Made by a program: the position numbers and the translations under genes. This document shows positions 7,523 to 8,558 of a stretch of 8,558 nucleotides of DNA, piece after piece. The stretch is from contig JAEWCT010000079.1 of assembly GCA_023390485.1 (NCBI GenBank), positions 1 to 8,558 on the forward strand, read 5' to 3'. This DNA is from Pseudomonadota bacterium. GTDB taxonomy: Bacteria; Pseudomonadota; Alphaproteobacteria; Rhizobiales; Hyphomicrobiaceae. The notes under the pieces are model-generated. The model was not told where the DNA came from and ran no database searches. It saw only the letters and a list, made by a program, of their open reading frames with translations. How positions within the stretch are numbered: the first letter of the stretch is position 1; every line of letters begins with the position of its first letter.

Positions 7523-8355
7523 GCGGTCACCGGACGATCCAACTGCTTCTGGCCGACGTCGACGGCACACTCGTTACTCACGACAAAGTGCTGACAGACG
7601 CGGCGAAGGCAGCCGTCAGCGAACTGCGGGATGCCGGCATCGGATTTGCGATAACGAGCGGCAGGCCGCCGCGCGGCATGTCGATGTTGATTGCTCCGTT
7701 GGCACTCGGAACTCCGATCGCCGGCTTCAACGGCGGCATCTTCGTCAATCCGGATCTTTCAGTGATTGAAAGTCACCTGCTCGATCCCAAGACGGCGAAG
7801 CAGGCGGTCGCCATTCTTCTCGACCAGGAGCTCGACGCGTGGGTCTATACCGAAGACGAATGGCTGATCCGCGATCCGAATGCGCCGCATGTGGCGCGCG
7901 AGACGTGGACGGTCAAATTCGACCCGACGGTCGTCCCTTCGTTCACCGACGCGCACTTTGCACACACCGTAAAGGTCGTCGGCGTGTCGAACGATCTGGA
8001 CCGCGTCGCCGCGTGCGAGAAGGCGGCGCAGCGCACTCTCGGAGGGGCGGCCAGCGCCGCGCGTTCTCAACCTTATTATCTCGACGTGACCCATCCCAAG
8101 GCCAACAAGGGAACCGTGGTGGCGACGCTCTCCAAGCTCCTCGACGTAGCGCCCGGCCAGATCGTCACGATCGGAGACATGCCAAATGACGTTCTCATGT
8201 TCGCCAAGAGCGGCTTTTCCATCGCGATGGGCAATTCCAGCGCCGAGGTGAAGGCGCAGGCGAGCGCCGTCACCGACAGCAACGAGAACGAGGGCTTTGC
8301 CAAAGCCGTGCAGAAATTTATTTTGGCTCCGGCCGCCAATACGCAAAGTTTGTGA
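7519..8355 (+). CDS. Cof-type HAD-IIB family hydrolase, substrate unknown
   Basis: A 278-residue cytoplasmic phosphatase of the haloacid dehalogenase superfamily with a type IIB cap. Motif I is DVDGTL at 13-18 (nucleophile D13, acid/base D15), motif II is TSGRP at 46-50, the motif III lysine is K197 in NKGT, and motif IV is GDMPND at 219-224 (D220, D224 for Mg2+). The cap lies roughly between residues 80 and 190. All catalytic positions are present, so it should be active, most likely on a sugar phosphate or similar small phosphoester. Family members are promiscuous, and the substrate cannot be read from the sequence. Its ATG at 7519 overlaps the zwf stop in an ATGA arrangement, with AGGGTG at 7504-7509 as a plausible ribosome binding site. 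An in-frame ATG at 7483 lies inside zwf and would only add a tail before the first strand, so it was not chosen. Position between zwf and pgl suggests a role tied to the pathway, for example disposal of a side product. Confidence 0.9.
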   Translation: MSGHRTIQLLLADVDGTLVTHDKVLTDAAKAAVSELRDAGIGFAITSGRPPRGMSMLIAPLALGTPIAGFNGGIFVNPDLSVIESHLLDPKTAKQAVAILLDQELDAWVYTEDEWLIRDPNAPHVARETWTVKFDPTVVPSFTDAHFAHTVKVVGVSNDLDRVAACEKAAQRTLGGAASAARSQPYYLDVTHPKANKGTVVATLSKLLDVAPGQIVTIGDMPNDVLMFAKSGFSIAMGNSSAEVKAQASAVTDSNENEGFAKAVQKFILAPAANTQSL

Positions 8356-8364
8356 CAGGGACAC

Positions 8365-8378
8365 CCCCAAGTTTGGGG
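8365..8378 (+). repeat. GC-rich inverted repeat between the HAD gene and pgl
   Basis: CCCCAA at 8365-8370 and TTGGGG at 8373-8378 are perfect inverted complements around a GT centre. In RNA they could form a hairpin of four or five pairs with a six- or four-base loop. It begins 9 bases after the HAD stop and ends 15 bases before the pgl Shine-Dalgarno. No T run follows on either strand, so it does not look like an intrinsic terminator. A processing or stabilising hairpin, a protein-binding site or chance are all possible. Confidence 0.4.
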
Positions 8379-8393
8379 ACCGGTAAGAATAAG

Positions 8394-8399
8394 AAGGAG
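8394..8399 (+). promoter_or_regulatory. Ribosome binding site that fixes the pgl TTG start
   Basis: AAGGAG lies 6 bases before the TTG at 8406. No ATG or GTG is available in this frame after the HAD stop, and the only other TTG, at 8373, falls in the inverted repeat with no such site. This decides the pgl start. Confidence 0.75.
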
Positions 8400-8405
8400 A
8401 CGTCC

Positions 8406-8558
8406 TTGACCAATCCGTTCGTGGCGAACCTCGAAATTCTAGCCGATGCTGACACGTTGGCGGTGAGGGTTGCGAACTGGCTGCTTGAATTGGCCACTGC
8501 GAAACAAGGCGATTTTGCCGTCAATCTGTCTGGCGGCTCGACGCCGCGACGACTCTAC
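8406..8558 (+). CDS. pgl: 6-phosphogluconolactonase, 3'-truncated by the window edge
   Basis: Hydrolyses 6-phosphogluconolactone, the product of Zwf, to 6-phosphogluconate, the substrate of Gnd. Only 51 codons are in the window, and the frame is still open at 8558. The translation ends in VNLSGGSTPRRLY (39-51), and LSGGSTP at 41-47 is the hallmark phosphate-binding loop of the DevB/NagB-like 6-phosphogluconolactonase family, found at this distance from the N-terminus. The preceding region (8-33) has the expected short strand and long helix. The start is TTG, supported by AAGGAG six bases upstream. The gene is separated from the HAD gene by 50 bases, the widest gap in the operon. Glucosamine-6-phosphate deaminases share the fold, but the SGGSTP loop and the zwf/gnd neighbours favour the lactonase. 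Confidence 0.88.
   Translation, partial: MTNPFVANLEILADADTLAVRVANWLLELATAKQGDFAVNLSGGSTPRRLY

Noticed and set aside
8365..8378. Intrinsic terminator at the inverted repeat
   Set aside because: No T tract follows on either strand, and pgl continues the same operon just downstream.
1..8558. Mobile elements, CRISPR arrays, tRNA or other RNA genes, phage genes
   Set aside because: Both strands are filled by co-oriented metabolic genes; no regularly spaced repeats, transposase or integrase motifs, or tRNA-like sequences were seen.

Overview
The window is a compact, all-plus-strand operon segment encoding nearly the whole pentose phosphate pathway. In order it holds: transketolase (tkt, 5' end cut by the window), a fused transaldolase/glucose-6-phosphate isomerase (tal-pgi), a short-form 6-phosphogluconate dehydrogenase (gnd), glucose-6-phosphate dehydrogenase (zwf), a Cof-type HAD-IIB hydrolase of unknown substrate, and the first 51 codons of 6-phosphogluconolactonase (pgl, 3' end cut by the window). 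The pgl start was read directly from the sequence: a TTG codon behind a good Shine-Dalgarno site.

Organism: base composition is GC-rich, codons favour G/C in third positions, and the combination of a one-polypeptide Tal-Pgi with a short Gnd and linked tkt/zwf/pgl points to an alphaproteobacterium, either Hyphomicrobiales-like or acetic-acid-bacterium-like. From memory, Gluconobacter-type bacteria carry a comparable tkt - tal/pgi - gnd - pgl cluster. The genus cannot be fixed from the sequence alone.

Layout: 1-2009 tkt; 2006-4846 tal-pgi, joined to tkt by an ATGA stop/start overlap; 4858-5889 gnd, 11 bases downstream with its Shine-Dalgarno overlapping the tal-pgi stop; 5909-7522 zwf, 19 bases downstream with a weak ribosome binding site; 7519-8355 HAD hydrolase, again an ATGA overlap; a 50-base gap (8356-8405) with a GC-rich inverted repeat; 8406-8558 pgl, partial. 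No promoter, terminator, RNA gene, mobile element or CRISPR array was recognised, and no gene-free stretch exceeds 50 bases.

How the genes work together: Zwf, Pgl and Gnd oxidise glucose 6-phosphate to ribulose 5-phosphate and CO2. Transketolase and transaldolase rearrange pentose phosphates into fructose 6-phosphate and glyceraldehyde 3-phosphate, and the Pgi half returns fructose 6-phosphate to glucose 6-phosphate, so the products can run as an oxidative cycle. Ribulose-phosphate epimerase and ribose-phosphate isomerase are not in the window. Residues in the coenzyme folds suggest that Zwf uses NADP+ and Gnd prefers NAD+. The embedded HAD phosphatase is the only member without an assigned role and is the best candidate for new biology. 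Overall this is a conventional metabolic operon, with no sign of a radically new system.
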